Source: Rhodobacteraceae bacterium KLH11
Lineage (GTDB): Bacteria > Pseudomonadota > Alphaproteobacteria > Rhodobacterales > Rhodobacteraceae
Reading direction: 5' to 3'
Assembly (NCBI GenBank): GCA_000158135.1
Contig: DS999531.1
Coordinates: forward strand, 1,071,941-1,135,940
Length of the DNA: 64,000 bases
In this document: piece after piece, positions 46,636-55,999 of the stretch
Position numbering within the stretch: position 1 is the stretch's first letter
Layout: the number at the start of each line of letters is the position of its first letter
Made by a program: the position numbers and the translations under genes
The notes under the pieces: model-generated
Seen by the model: only the letters and a program-made list of their open reading frames with translations
Databases searched by the model: none
What the model was told of the DNA's origin: nothing

Positions 46636-47610
46636 CGCGTCCACCTTTGCTAAAGTCTCAGTGCAGTGGACTGAGGAATAATGACGCGCCGATCCGGTTT
46701 CGATCTAAGATTCTGAATAAAGGCTCAACACTGTTGAATGGAATAAGGCATAAGTAGAAAAAGTAATTTTTTTACAATTGCTTATATGGTTTCTTGCGGA
46801 CCTAAAGTTTCAAGTTGGTATATTATTCAGTGAAATACCTATCACATCTGCGATACAACGAGAGGTAGATTTGAAACAAACCGACAGAACGCGGATAATG
46901 GCGCCCTACCTAGGTCGTGATCTGAGCCGGCATGTCGACAAAACGCCGACCTACCGCACGGTAATATGAGGTGAAGGCCGACGCTATGGCCCGCATTTCG
47001 GCAGCATTACGCGAATCGATAAAAGTGGAGGAACAATCTGATCGAAAATGGCCACGCCGCGTTGGAGCGGCTCCTGGGCTATCGGCAGAGCTTCCGGCCA
47101 CTAAGCTGCAAAGGCGACGCTCTGCAGCGTAAAGGCCATCCGATCGGGTGCGATCGAACTCACCGGTCACGCGCAACCCTAGATACAAGGGTGGCTATGA
47201 TGCCGTGCGACATACCGTTGAAATTGCTGATTTTTACGAGGTTCAAGAACGTTCGATACAGCCCCCAGAACGTTGTTCCCAGATGCAAGACTGATGATTC
47301 AAGCACGATCTTCTCCACGACGCCTCGGGAGTTAGCGCGATAGGATTTGTTAGAAAAGTATGCGTCACGTCGAGTTGAATAGCTCTATTGAAGCCTAGCA
47401 TACCAAGCTTCGGTTGTATGATCACCGACCCTCGAACAACGTGGTTCAGGCGATTTTAGGTGCCAATCTGGCGTCAAGAATACTGATCCTGTGCTCTCAC
47501 AAAAAATTCAAGCCGCGCGAGTGGCTCGGTGCGATTTCAATACATATGTATTGGTTCGTTCAAGACCGGTCAGGTTGCTTCGGTCGACCATAGGTTGAGG
47601 AAGTGTGAGT
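46636..47610. other. Divergent intergenic region between the RTX gene and the T1SS genes
   Basis: About 975 bp. The part next to the RTX gene (46690-46870) is AT-rich and should hold its promoter. The middle (46900-47340) has a higher-GC patch with short open frames on both strands (for example minus 46910-47188 and plus 47062-47343) that look like decayed coding DNA; I could not assign them. No complete gene is supported. Confidence 0.5.
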
Positions 47611-49353
47611 ATGTCCGGTTCAAATACCAAATTGATCGATATAGGCCGTACAGAGCTGCGAAAAGCGCGCAAGCAAAGCCGAGGTCTTTTCTGGTTTGTG
47701 GGCCTATTCAGTTTTTTTGCCAACCTGTTGATGCTGACGGGTCCGCTCTACATGATGCAGGTATATGATCGCGTGCTAGGCAGCGGTTCGTTGGAAACCC
47801 TGACAGCACTATCGATCCTGGTGCTTTTCCTATACGCGATGATGGGCTTGCTGGAGTATTCACGTGGCCGCGTTCTGGGGCGGATTGGAGCCAGATTCCA
47901 GTCGTCTTTAGACAAGCGTGTTTTTGATGCAAGCCTGCGCAAGGCTGCGTTCCCCGATGTTGAGGGCCCGGTTGCCGGGCCTGGGGATCTGGTTTCGATT
48001 TCACGGCTGTTTTCGTCACCGGTTTTCGGCGCCATTTTCGATCTTCCCTGGACGCCAATTTTTCTGTTGGGAATTTGGATGTTTCACCCATGGCTGGGGG
48101 TTCTCGCACTCAGTGGAGGGGCCTTCCTGGTTGTGGTCACACTGGCCAACCAGATGACTACGCGCCGACCTGCAGCAGAGGGAGAGCAGGCGTCAGCACA
48201 CGCCCAAAACATATCGGATCAAGTGATCAACGAACCCGAGGTGGTACAGGCGCTTGGAATGCGTGGCGCGGTTTACAACCGGTGGCACAAGGCAAGAGAC
48301 AAAGCCCTGAACGCTCAGATACGTGCCGCAGATCTGGGCGGTACATTCACGACGACGACCAAAACGTTCCGCCTGTTGCTGCAATCTGCCATGCTGGGTC
48401 TGGCCGCGTTGCTGGTTCTAAGAGGTCAGATGACACCAGGTGCGATGATTGCCGGATCCATCCTGATGGGACGCGCGCTTGCGCCGGTTGAACAACTCAT
48501 CGGTCAATGGCCCATGGTTCAGGCCGCAACACAGGGTTGGGGAAAACTCGCCGAACTGTTGGGAACTGTTCCAGCCGAAACCGAACGCACAGAATTGCCG
48601 GTCCCAGAAGCCAAGTTGGAAGTAAGTAACCTGGCAATTGCTCCTCCGGGTGAGAAGCAATTGATATTGAAAGCCGTTAGCTTCAACATAGAACCTGGGC
48701 AGGCTGTTGGGGTGATTGGCACCTCGGGCTCTGGCAAGTCGACTTTAGCACGCGCGTTAACAGGGACCTGGGCACCGACAGCCGGACAAATTCGCCTTGG
48801 TGGCGCGATGCTCAATCAATACGCGCCTGATGTTCTGGGGCAGCATATCGGATATCTGCCGCAGAAAGTTCAATTGTTCGATGGCACTATTGCCGAAAAC
48901 ATCTCGCGTTTGGTTGAAAACTCTGATCCGAAACTGATTGTCGAAGCCGCCCGCCGTGCAGATGCGCATGACATGATCCTGAAACTGCCAAATGGTTACG
49001 ATACCCGTGTCACCGCGAATGGAAGCCGCCTTTCCGGAGGCCAGACTCAAAGAGTTGGGTTAGCGCGTGCAATGTATGGCGATCCGGTTTTCCTGGTCCT
49101 GGATGAACCAAACTCGAACCTCGACAATGAAGGCAGCGAAGCAGTCAACCGGGCGATCCGCAATTTCAAGAACGAAGGTAAATCCCTAATAATTATTGCG
49201 CATCGGCCTGCCGCGATTCTGGAATGCGATATGCTGCTGACCCTTGAGGGTGGCACTGTTCGTGCATTCGGTCCGCGGGAAAACGTTTTGCAGCAGGTGC
49301 TCAAGACCCGCAGCGATCCGACCAAGGCGCGTGCAGTCGGGGGTGTGAAATGA
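47611..49353 (+). CDS. Type I secretion ATPase/permease (PrtD/HlyB family)
   Basis: Inner-membrane exporter, 580 residues. Transmembrane domain in the first 300 residues ([33 protein letters not shown]). The ATPase domain has Walker [11 protein letters not shown], signature [14 protein letters not shown], Walker [12 protein letters not shown] and switch His in IIAHRP. There is no N-terminal peptidase-like domain, as in PrtD. ATG 47611 follows GAGGAAG; a GTG 6 bases earlier is possible. Divergent from the giant RTX gene, which is its likely substrate. Confidence 0.93.
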   Translation: MSGSNTKLIDIGRTELRKARKQSRGLFWFVGLFSFFANLLMLTGPLYMMQVYDRVLGSGSLETLTALSILVLFLYAMMGLLEYSRGRVLGRIGARFQSSLDKRVFDASLRKAAFPDVEGPVAGPGDLVSISRLFSSPVFGAIFDLPWTPIFLLGIWMFHPWLGVLALSGGAFLVVVTLANQMTTRRPAAEGEQASAHAQNISDQVINEPEVVQALGMRGAVYNRWHKARDKALNAQIRAADLGGTFTTTTKTFRLLLQSAMLGLAALLVLRGQMTPGAMIAGSILMGRALAPVEQLIGQWPMVQAATQGWGKLAELLGTVPAETERTELPVPEAKLEVSNLAIAPPGEKQLILKAVSFNIEPGQAVGVIGTSGSGKSTLARALTGTWAPTAGQIRLGGAMLNQYAPDVLGQHIGYLPQKVQLFDGTIAENISRLVENSDPKLIVEAARRADAHDMILKLPNGYDTRVTANGSRLSGGQTQRVGLARAMYGDPVFLVLDEPNSNLDNEGSEAVNRAIRNFKNEGKSLIIIAHRPAAILECDMLLTLEGGTVRAFGPRENVLQQVLKTRSDPTKARAVGGVK

Positions 49354-50654
49354 CCGCGCGATCCAAACAATGGTCTGCTCGCATGCCGTTAACCATAGGG
49401 CTTTTGGCGCTGCTTCTGCTGGTCGGCGGATTTGGGACGTGGTCGGTTGTGGCAAACATCTCGGGCGCGATCATCGCATCCGGCAGGATCGAAGTTGACC
49501 AGAATCGTCAGGTCGTTCAGCATCCAGATGGCGGGGTTGTGGCCGCAATTCTGGTCAAAGAGGGTGATTTGGTTCGTGAAGGTCAAACCCTGATCCGGTT
49601 AGACCCATCCGAGCTTCAAACCGAATTGGCTATTACTGAAAGCCAATTGTTTGAGACCTTAGCGCGTCACGGGAGGCTGGAGGCCGAACGAGACGGTCAA
49701 AGCACGATTGAATTCGACCAGCTGCTTTTGGATCGGGCAGCACAAAACCCCGATGTGGCAGATTTAATCGCGGGGCAACAACGTTTGTTCATGGCACGCG
49801 GCGCTTCAACAAAAAATGAGATCGCACAGCTTGAGAAACGAAAAGGACAGATTGGAAATCAGGTTGAGGGTGTCGTAGCTCAGCAAGCCGCCATTCGTCG
49901 CCAACTAGAGTTGATTGTGCTTGAGCTTGGTGACCAGCAGCAGCTTTTGGACAAAGGGTTGGCACAGGTGTCGCGTGTGCTGGCGCTCCAACGTGAAGAG
50001 GCCGGGTTGTTGGGCCAAATGGGCAACCTGGACGGCATGAAAGCGCAGGCAGAAGGGCAAATCACAGAGATCGGTATCGAAATTCTGAAACTCGACACGA
50101 CCCGACGGGAAAATGCAATTTCGGAATTGCGGGACCTGCGCGTACGCGAACTGGAGCTTCGTGAGCAACGTATTGCATTGATGAACCAGCTATCACGACT
50201 CGACATCAAATCCCCTGTCTCGGGTGTTGTGCATGGGTTGCAGGTATTCGCCCTGCAGTCTGTTATTCGCCCGGCGGACCCGGTTACATTTATCATTCCT
50301 CAGGACCGGCCTTTGGTCATCAATGCCCGGGTCGAGGCTGTCCACGTGGACAAGTTGAACCTGGATCAGGATGTAACTCTGAGGTTCTCCGCACTGGATC
50401 AACGCGAAACGCCTGAATTGTTGGGGAAAGTGGTAACAATTTCCGCTGATGCCTTTGATGATGAAAACACACAGCAGAGCTTCTACCGAGTGGATATTAT
50501 CTTGAAAAACGGTGAGATAGATCGCTTGCCGGAAGGCACCGTTCTAATCCCGGGCATGCCGGTCGAAGCATTCATAAAGACCGCAGACAGAAGCCCGATC
50601 GTATTTCTGGTAAAACCTCTTGCAGACTACTTCACTAAGGCCTTCCGCGAATAG
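49350..50654 (+). CDS. Type I secretion membrane-fusion protein (HlyD/PrtE family)
   Basis: 434-residue periplasmic adaptor. One N-terminal membrane helix ([20 protein letters not shown]), a lipoyl half-motif ([25 protein letters not shown]), a long coiled coil from about residue 85 to 280, the second lipoyl half ([13 protein letters not shown]) and a beta-barrel end. It overlaps the ATPase gene by 4 bp. No TolC-like outer-membrane gene follows, so a TolC encoded elsewhere must complete the channel. Confidence 0.92.
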   Translation: MTARSKQWSARMPLTIGLLALLLLVGGFGTWSVVANISGAIIASGRIEVDQNRQVVQHPDGGVVAAILVKEGDLVREGQTLIRLDPSELQTELAITESQLFETLARHGRLEAERDGQSTIEFDQLLLDRAAQNPDVADLIAGQQRLFMARGASTKNEIAQLEKRKGQIGNQVEGVVAQQAAIRRQLELIVLELGDQQQLLDKGLAQVSRVLALQREEAGLLGQMGNLDGMKAQAEGQITEIGIEILKLDTTRRENAISELRDLRVRELELREQRIALMNQLSRLDIKSPVSGVVHGLQVFALQSVIRPADPVTFIIPQDRPLVINARVEAVHVDKLNLDQDVTLRFSALDQRETPELLGKVVTISADAFDDENTQQSFYRVDIILKNGEIDRLPEGTVLIPGMPVEAFIKTADRSPIVFLVKPLADYFTKAFRE

Positions 50655-50733
50655 TCTGTTTCTAAAGGTGTAGTCGGCTCGCTCTACCTCCACGTCATTC
50701 AACATGTTTGATCATCATTCTTATTGGACCGTA

Positions 50734-50764
50734 TCTGAACCACTTATTCGACATGTGTCACCTA
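50734..50764 (+). repeat. Left copy of a 31-bp direct repeat
   Basis: Begins TCTGAACCAC and ends CATGTGTCACCTA. It matches 52861-52891 at 28 of 31 positions. Together they bracket the dyad elements, the small gene and the IS element next to a tRNA gene. Confidence 0.75.
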
Positions 50765-50770
50765 TCGGGG

Positions 50771-50799
50771 TATTCGGCCTTATAGAGAAGGTAGAACCC
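50771..50799 (+). repeat. Dyad element, copy 1
   Basis: TATTCGGCCTTATAGAGAAG followed by GTAGAACCC. The core CCTT-ATAGAG-AAGG can form a small stem-loop. Confidence 0.65.
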
Positions 50800-50845
50800 G
50801 ACTCTGCCTGTTTCCGGGTCATTCGCTGCATCCGTGGTGTTTCGA

Positions 50846-50874
50846 TATTCGGCCTTATACAGAAGGCAGCAACC
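50846..50874 (+). repeat. Dyad element, copy 2
   Basis: Same element with GCCTT-ATACAG-AAGGC; it starts 75 bp after copy 1. Confidence 0.65.
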
Positions 50875-50912
50875 GGACCTTCATTCGAAAACATCCCAAA
50901 TCCCGTGAGCGT

Positions 50913-50941
50913 TATTCGGCCTTATAGAGAAGGCAGAAACC
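50913..50941 (+). repeat. Dyad element, copy 3
   Basis: Same element with GCCTT-ATAGAG-AAGGC; it starts 67 bp after copy 2 and ends 49 bp before the TTG start of the downstream gene. Sequence between the copies is unrelated. Confidence 0.65.
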
Positions 50942-50990
50942 TCCGGCCCAATATTTTTTGGGTCTAATACACTTAAAAGGAAGCAACATT

Positions 50991-51395
50991 TTGAATTTAA
51001 ACGATCCAATCATTGACCAAACCATAACCAAAAAGGCGTTGGCATCCTCAACGGCATTGTCAAACGTTAGACATGCAAGACTCAACGACAAACTAGAAGA
51101 CTACTTGAATGTCGGACGGTACATGCACGCTGCTCGACCACACTTCAAATCCAAGAAGAAATACGGACAGTATATATCCAAAGAACTGCCAAGGACCAAA
51201 GAATGGGACGCGCCATTGCGTAGTAGCTGCTTATGGCTCTATAGAGCATTGAACGTCCCAGGCTCAGATGGCTATGGCGACCTCCTAGATGTGCTTGGTG
51301 TCAAAAGCCTTACCGAACTTAAAACGGCCAACCCGACCAAGATCAAAGCATACTACTGTCCGTCGTCAGAGTTTTTGGAACCAGGAGCAGCGTAA
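50991..51395 (+). CDS. Small protein of unknown function in the accessory zone
   Basis: 134 residues if the TTG at 50991 is used; it has AAGGAAG upstream, while the open frame begins 33 bases earlier without one. The sequence is basic and hydrophilic (NVGRYMHAARPHFKSKKKYG), and the segment with YLNVGRYMHAA and LWLYRALNV faintly recalls DUF3102-like plasmid/phage proteins; I am not confident of that. Its stop lies 2 bp from the IS3 left end, so the C terminus may have been changed by the insertion. Codon use is more AT-rich than the flanking chromosome. Confidence 0.5.
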   Translation: MNLNDPIIDQTITKKALASSTALSNVRHARLNDKLEDYLNVGRYMHAARPHFKSKKKYGQYISKELPRTKEWDAPLRSSCLWLYRALNVPGSDGYGDLLDVLGVKSLTELKTANPTKIKAYYCPSSEFLEPGAA

Positions 51396-51430
51396 ACTAA
51401 GAGAGTGTTTGGCTCATCTGGTCGGTTTGA

Positions 51431-52411
51431 TTATGCTGCGCGTTGGCTGTGATGCAAGCGTCGCGCTTCGAACGTCTTCTGTTTGATCCTTTTTCGTTGT
51501 TCCAGAATGGCTTGGTCACGCCCAAAGTAGACGTCGGCGGGTGTGACGTTGCTCAGGCTCTCGTGGTAGCGCTGGTGATTGTAGTGATCGACGAAGGCTT
51601 CGATTTGGGCTTCGAGATCGCCTGGTAGGAAGTAGTTTTCCAGCAAGATCCGGTTCTTCAAGGTTTGATGCCATCGTTCGATTTTACCTTGTGTCTGAGG
51701 GTGATATGGCGCACCGCGTGAGTGCCTCATGCCTTTGTCTCGCAGCCATTCAGCGAGGTCACCAGAGACATAGCTGGACCCATTATCGCTCAGCAGGCGC
51801 GGTTTGTGGACGACATGGACCTGATCACAGCCAGATGCCTGCAAGGCCAAATTGAGGGTGTCTGTCACATCCTCAGCCCGCATGTTCGTGCAGAGCTTCC
51901 ACGAGATGATGTAGCGGCTGTAATCGTCCAGGATCGTGCTGAGATAAAACCAGCCCCACCCCAGAACCTTGAGATAGGTAAAGTCGGTCTGCCAAAGCTG
52001 GTTGATGGCCGTTGTCTTATGCTCGAACTCATTTGCGGCTTTCAGCACGATGAACGCAGGGCTGGTGATCAGGTCATGTGCCTTGAGCGTGCGATACACT
52101 GTGGATTCCGATACAAAGTACCGTTCTTGGTCTGTGAACGTCACCGCCAACTCGCGGGGTGACAGCTCTGTTTCCTTCAAGGCGAAGCTGACGACCTTGC
52201 GCTTCACCTCGTCAGGAACGCGGTTCCAGACATGCTTTGGCTTGGGAGACCGATCCTCAAGGCCAGCCTCTCCGCGCTGCAGGTATCGGTCGTACCATCG
52301 GTAGAATGTGGTGCGAGGGATACCCAGTTTGGCCAATGTACGACGTGCTGACAGATGGCTTTCTTCAATCAACCGAATGATCTCCAACTTCTCAGATGCA
52401 GAGTATCTCAT
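51431..52411 (-). CDS. IS3-family transposase OrfB (DDE integrase)
   Basis: 326 residues with an N-terminal helix-turn-helix (LSARRTLAKLGIPRTTFYRW) and an rve-type catalytic core: first Asp in WQTDFTYLKV, second in LLSDNGSSY and the Glu in QGKIERWHQ. The reading frame is intact. Its ATG overlaps the OrfA stop (ATGA), so OrfB may be made by re-initiation rather than by the -1 frameshift usual in IS3. Confidence 0.9.
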   Translation of the reverse strand: MRYSASEKLEIIRLIEESHLSARRTLAKLGIPRTTFYRWYDRYLQRGEAGLEDRSPKPKHVWNRVPDEVKRKVVSFALKETELSPRELAVTFTDQERYFVSESTVYRTLKAHDLITSPAFIVLKAANEFEHKTTAINQLWQTDFTYLKVLGWGWFYLSTILDDYSRYIISWKLCTNMRAEDVTDTLNLALQASGCDQVHVVHKPRLLSDNGSSYVSGDLAEWLRDKGMRHSRGAPYHPQTQGKIERWHQTLKNRILLENYFLPGDLEAQIEAFVDHYNHQRYHESLSNVTPADVYFGRDQAILEQRKRIKQKTFEARRLHHSQRAA

Positions 52412-52773
52412 TCGTGGTCGTCCCCATTGCCGGTCATGCTTTTTTTGAGCAAGCGCAGTTCGAGAGTTTGTTCCGCAACAACCTCTTTCAGATCGCGAGC
52501 TTCGCGCCGCAGGTCCTTGACCTCGTCGGTTGTCGCTGCACGTGCTGTGTCACCGGCAAGCCGCTTCTTCCCGGCTTCCATGAAGTCCTTCGACCATTTG
52601 TAGTAAACACCTTGGGAAATCCCCTCACGGCGGCACAGCTCTGCAATGCTGTCTTCTCCGCGAAGGCCATCCAGAACGATCCGGATCTTCTCTTCGGCTG
52701 AGTACTGTTTGCGTGTCGCCCGCTTGATGTCTTTGACGATCTTCTCGCCGGGGCTCTTACTTGTCTTTCTCAT
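52408..52773 (-). CDS. IS3-family transposase OrfA
   Basis: 121 residues from ATG 52773 (MRKTSKSPGEKIVKDIKRA). Helix-turn-helix with YSAEEKIRIVLDGLRGEDSI and LCRREGISQGVYYKW, followed by a leucine-zipper-like coil (DLRREARDLKEVVAEQTLEL). It binds the terminal repeats. The open frame to 52821 would cross the element end. Confidence 0.9.
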   Translation of the reverse strand: MRKTSKSPGEKIVKDIKRATRKQYSAEEKIRIVLDGLRGEDSIAELCRREGISQGVYYKWSKDFMEAGKKRLAGDTARAATTDEVKDLRREARDLKEVVAEQTLELRLLKKSMTGNGDDHE

Positions 52774-52860
52774 CGTCCACTCCTCAGTGGTTACGATGAG
52801 CCAAGAACACTCTCTTATCAAATACCGCTATTTGGACCCAAAGGCGCTGACGTCAGACAA

Positions 52861-52891
52861 TCTGAACCAATTCTTCGTCATGTGTCACCTA
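52861..52891 (+). repeat. Right copy of the 31-bp direct repeat
   Basis: Begins TCTGAACCAA and ends CATGTGTCACCTA; followed by a further ATGTGTCACC. It lies 68 bp from the 3' end of the tRNA-Arg gene. Short repeats of this kind near a tRNA are typical of tyrosine-integrase arm sites, but no integrase gene is present. Confidence 0.7.
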
Positions 52892-52958
52892 ATGTGTCAC
52901 CATTCGAAGCGCAAGAGCAATCTAAGGTATGGAAAATACATACTTTTTTAGAGAAGTC

Positions 52959-53035
52959 TGGCGACCCCGGCAGGATTCGAACCTGCAACCTGCCCCTTAG
53001 GAGGGGGCTGCTCTATCCAGTTGAGCCACGGGGCC
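52959..53035 (-). tRNA. tRNA-Arg (anticodon CCT)
   Basis: The minus strand reads GGCCCCGTGGCTCAACTGG at the 5' end, anticodon loop CTCCTAA (anticodon CCT), T-arm GGTTCGAATCC and a 3' end GGGGTCG-CCA with CCA encoded. The acceptor stem GGCCCCG pairs with CGGGGTC. All four arms fold. Confidence 0.95.
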
Positions 53036-53134
53036 ATTTGATGTTTTCTGTAGCGGGCTTTTATCGGGTTGTCATGAGTTTTGCGGAACAGTTGAACAAT
53101 TTGCCCGGTTCACGCTACCATCTGTGAAACAACA

Positions 53135-54175
53135 ATGCAGGTACCTCCGGTGACAACAGAAACAAAACGCCCACTTACCCTTCGTGATGTCTCTGAAGCG
53201 TCCGGTGTATCGGAAATGACGGTCAGCCGGGTATTGCGCAATCGCGGTGACGTATCCGATGCAACCCGGACCCGCGTTCTGGCCGCCGCGAAAGAGCTGG
53301 GATATGTGCCCAACAAGATCGCGGGTGCTCTGGCGTCGAGCCGGGTCAATCTGGTGGCCGTGATTATCCCTTCGCTGTCGAACATGGTCTTCCCCGAGGT
53401 CATGACTGGCATCAATCAGGTGCTGGAAGACACGGAATTGCAGCCCGTTGTCGGTGTCACCGATTATCTGCCCGAGAAAGAAGAGAAGGTGCTGTACGAG
53501 ATGCTCTCGTGGCGGCCTTCAGGGGTGATCATCGCCGGGTTGGAACATACCGACGCGGCCCGGGCCATGCTGGATTCAGCGGGTATCCCGGTGGTCGAAA
53601 TCATGGATACCGACGGCAAGCCCGTGGATGCGATGGTGGGGATTTCTCATCGCCGGGCCGGGCGCGAGATGGCCCAGGCCATTCTGAAAGCGGGCTATGA
53701 ACATATCGGGTTCATGGGCACCAAAATGCCACTGGATCACCGTGCGCGGAAGCGGTTCGAAGGTTTTACAGAGGTGCTGGGCAAACACGGGATCGAGATT
53801 GAGGATCGCGAGTTCTACTCGGGTGGTTCCGCACTCGCCAAAGGGCGCGAGATGACGCAGGCGATGCTGGAACGCTCGCCCGGGTTGGATTTTCTGTATT
53901 ATTCCAACGACATGATTGGTGCCGGTGGGCTGCTCTACCTGCTGGATCAGGGCATTGATATCCCCGGTCAGATCGGGCTGGCGGGTTTTAACAATGTCGA
54001 GCTGTTGCAGGGCCTGCCACGCAAACTGGCAACGATGGATGCCTGCCGGACCGAGATCGGGCGTACTGCTGCCGAAATCATCGCCGCGCAGCTCGCCAAT
54101 CCAGAGGCCGAGGTGGAAACCCGTGTCACGCTGACCCCCAAGATCAACTTTGGCGATACGCTAAAGCGGCGTTAG
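53135..54175 (+). CDS. LacI family transcriptional regulator (GntR/IdnR-like)
   Basis: 346 residues. The N-terminal helix-turn-helix is LTLRDVSEASGVSEMTVSRV, followed by a hinge helix (IAGALASSRVNLVAV) and a sugar-binding-like domain with SNDMIGAGGLLYLLDQG. It resembles gluconate-type LacI repressors. The ATG at 53135 has a weak ribosome site; a GTG at 53150 is possible. No sugar genes lie beside it here, so the target is unknown. It starts 99 bp from the tRNA on the opposite strand. Confidence 0.88.
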   Translation: MQVPPVTTETKRPLTLRDVSEASGVSEMTVSRVLRNRGDVSDATRTRVLAAAKELGYVPNKIAGALASSRVNLVAVIIPSLSNMVFPEVMTGINQVLEDTELQPVVGVTDYLPEKEEKVLYEMLSWRPSGVIIAGLEHTDAARAMLDSAGIPVVEIMDTDGKPVDAMVGISHRRAGREMAQAILKAGYEHIGFMGTKMPLDHRARKRFEGFTEVLGKHGIEIEDREFYSGGSALAKGREMTQAMLERSPGLDFLYYSNDMIGAGGLLYLLDQGIDIPGQIGLAGFNNVELLQGLPRKLATMDACRTEIGRTAAEIIAAQLANPEAEVETRVTLTPKINFGDTLKRR

Positions 54176-54181
54176 GGCCTC

Positions 54182-55396
54182 ATGGCTCTGCAACGATTGG
54201 ACAATCGCGCCGCGCGGGCCTTGTTCATGGATCACCACGCGTTGCTGGAACAACCCATGGGCGGCTCCAGGGGCTCTGACCTGCTGCAGTTGATTCACCG
54301 TCTGGGCTTTGTGCAACTCGACAGTATCAATACAGTCGCGCGGGCCCATGACATGATCCTCTATGCCCGCAGGCCCAGCTATCGTGCGCCTCATCTCAAG
54401 CGGTTATATGAGCGCGATCGGGCGCTCTTTGAGCATTGGACCCATGACGCGGCCGTGCTTCCGATGGATTTCTATCGCCACTGGCATCTGCGCTTCCTGC
54501 GCGATGCGGACATGCTGAAAGCCCGCTGGAAGAACTGGCGGCGCGACGGGTTCGAACAGAAATTCGACACCGTGCTGCAGCACATTCGCGACCACGGCCC
54601 GGTGGGCTCTTCCGATGTGGGCAAGGATGAGAAAAAGGGATCCGGCGGCTGGTGGGACTGGCATCCCTCAAAAACGGCGCTGGAATATCTCTGGCGATCC
54701 GGTGCGCTGACCGTTGTGGGGCGCGACGGGTTTCAAAAGCGCTATGACCTGACCGAGCGCGTGATCGAGGCACAGCTTTGCCCCGGAAACATGCAGTGCG
54801 ACGCAGACGAAACTGTAGACTGGCTGTGCAACGCCGCGCTCGACCGGCTGGGGTTTGCCACCTCGGGAGAGTTGGCCGCCTTTTGGGATACGGTCACCAC
54901 AACTGAGGCGAGAGCGTGGTGCGAACAGGCTCTGATACAAGGAAATATCGAAGAAATAGTCATCGAATACAGGAATGGGAAAGAACGTAAGGTCTTTGCC
55001 CGCCCCGGCATCGGTGACAAAGCGGCAGCGCTGCCTGCCGCCCCCGGTCGGATCAGGGTTCTCAGCCCCTTTGATCCGATGCTGCGCGACCGTAACCGGG
55101 CTGAGCGGCTGTTCGGTTTTCACTATCGTATCGAGGTTTTCGTCCCGGAGCCCAAACGCATCTACGGATATTACGTCTTCCCCCTGCTGGAAGGGGACCG
55201 GCTGATCGGGCGTATCGACATGAAGGCACAGCGTGACCGAGATCTGTTGCATATCCGGGCCGTCTGGCCTGAACGGGCGATCCGTTGGTCAGCTGCCCGC
55301 ACACGACGCTTGCAGGCTGAGCTTGACCGGGTGCGACGGTTTGCCGGTCTTGCGGATATCGAGTTTTCGCAGAATTGGCTGAAAGACCCTAAATAG
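54182..55396 (+). CDS. YcaQ/AlkX-like DNA glycosylase (winged-helix DUF1006)
   Basis: 404 residues of the HTH_42/YcaQ family, which unhook DNA interstrand crosslinks. The catalytic Q-hydrophobic-D motif is VQLDS near residue 46; RLGFVQLDSINTVARAHD and FEHWTHDAAVLPM are characteristic, and GYYVFPLLEGDRLIGRIDMK ends the core. It lies 6 bp after the LacI gene, so the two may be co-transcribed although functionally unrelated. Confidence 0.85.
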   Translation: MALQRLDNRAARALFMDHHALLEQPMGGSRGSDLLQLIHRLGFVQLDSINTVARAHDMILYARRPSYRAPHLKRLYERDRALFEHWTHDAAVLPMDFYRHWHLRFLRDADMLKARWKNWRRDGFEQKFDTVLQHIRDHGPVGSSDVGKDEKKGSGGWWDWHPSKTALEYLWRSGALTVVGRDGFQKRYDLTERVIEAQLCPGNMQCDADETVDWLCNAALDRLGFATSGELAAFWDTVTTTEARAWCEQALIQGNIEEIVIEYRNGKERKVFARPGIGDKAAALPAAPGRIRVLSPFDPMLRDRNRAERLFGFHYRIEVFVPEPKRIYGYYVFPLLEGDRLIGRIDMKAQRDRDLLHIRAVWPERAIRWSAARTRRLQAELDRVRRFAGLADIEFSQNWLKDPK

Positions 55397-55410
55397 AGCC
55401 TTTTTGCGCT

Positions 55411-55845
55411 CTAAGCCTCCAGATCGTGAAGCTCACCCAAAAGATCCAACAGCATATCATGTTTGTCTGGGCCCAGCGCGGCGCGTGTGTTCTCGGACAA
55501 CTGCATGATTTCCGTGAGATTGGCGTGGATGACCTGCAGGCCATCTTCACCGATCTCGACAATCTGGCGGCGCCTGTCATTCATGTCCCGCTGCCGGAAG
55601 ATCAGCTTTTTGTCTTCCAGCTTTTTCAGGATCCGCGTCAGGCTGGGAAGCAGCAGACAAGCGCGCTCTGCAATCTGGGTGGGTTCTTGCGGGCCCTCTT
55701 CCTGAAGAACCCGCAGCACGCGCCATTGCTGTTCAGTCACACCTGCGTCAGCCAGAACACCGCGGATCGGGCCCATGACCCGTTCCCGCGCGCGCAACAA
55801 GGCAATCGGCAGCGAACGGGACGTCAGTGGCAGGTTTTTCGACAT
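55411..55845 (-). CDS. MarR family regulator, HpaR-like
   Basis: 144 residues from ATG 55845 (MSKNLPLTSRSLPIALLRARE). The motif RSLPIALLRARERVM near the N terminus and VTEQQWRVLRVLQEEGPQEP are typical of HpaR, the regulator of 4-hydroxyphenylacetate (homoprotocatechuate) degradation. The winged helix is RACLLLPSLTRILKKLEDKK. No hpa genes are here; instead it is divergent from an aromatic-amino-acid-decarboxylase-like gene, the probable target. Confidence 0.87.
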   Translation of the reverse strand: MSKNLPLTSRSLPIALLRARERVMGPIRGVLADAGVTEQQWRVLRVLQEEGPQEPTQIAERACLLLPSLTRILKKLEDKKLIFRQRDMNDRRRQIVEIGEDGLQVIHANLTEIMQLSENTRAALGPDKHDMLLDLLGELHDLEA

Positions 55846-55999
55846 AGGGAATTTTCGCGCAATTCCAGTGATTTCGCAATAGAGCGTTGGTATTGGTTGT
55901 TTCTTCCGCCCCATCTCTTGCCTACGGTGAAGGTAGATTTGCACGTTCAGTCAGCCGCCATCTGATATCGGCGCCAGGTATGGCCACAAGGAGACAGGG

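Larger units (their letters stand above)
51398..52817 (-). mobile_element. IS3-family insertion sequence, complete
   Basis: About 1,420 bp. The ends are imperfect inverted repeats: TAAGAGAGTGTTTGGCTCAT at the left, and its counterpart at the right (minus strand 52817-52796) with TAAGAGAGTGTTCTTGGCTC, a 2-base indel. orfA and orfB lie inside on the minus strand. No matching target duplication is visible in the flanks (AAAC left, TCAA right). Confidence 0.85.

Noticed and set aside
46900..47340. Transposase remnant in the T1SS-RTX intergenic region
   Set aside because: Short fragments (such as NPRYKGGYDAVRHTV on the plus strand) hint at transposase, but the similarity is too weak and frames are broken, so no element is called.
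50771..50941. Possible mini CRISPR array
   Set aside because: Only three repeats, unequal unit spacing (75 and 67 bp), mismatches between copies and no cas genes; a dyad/operator element explains it better.
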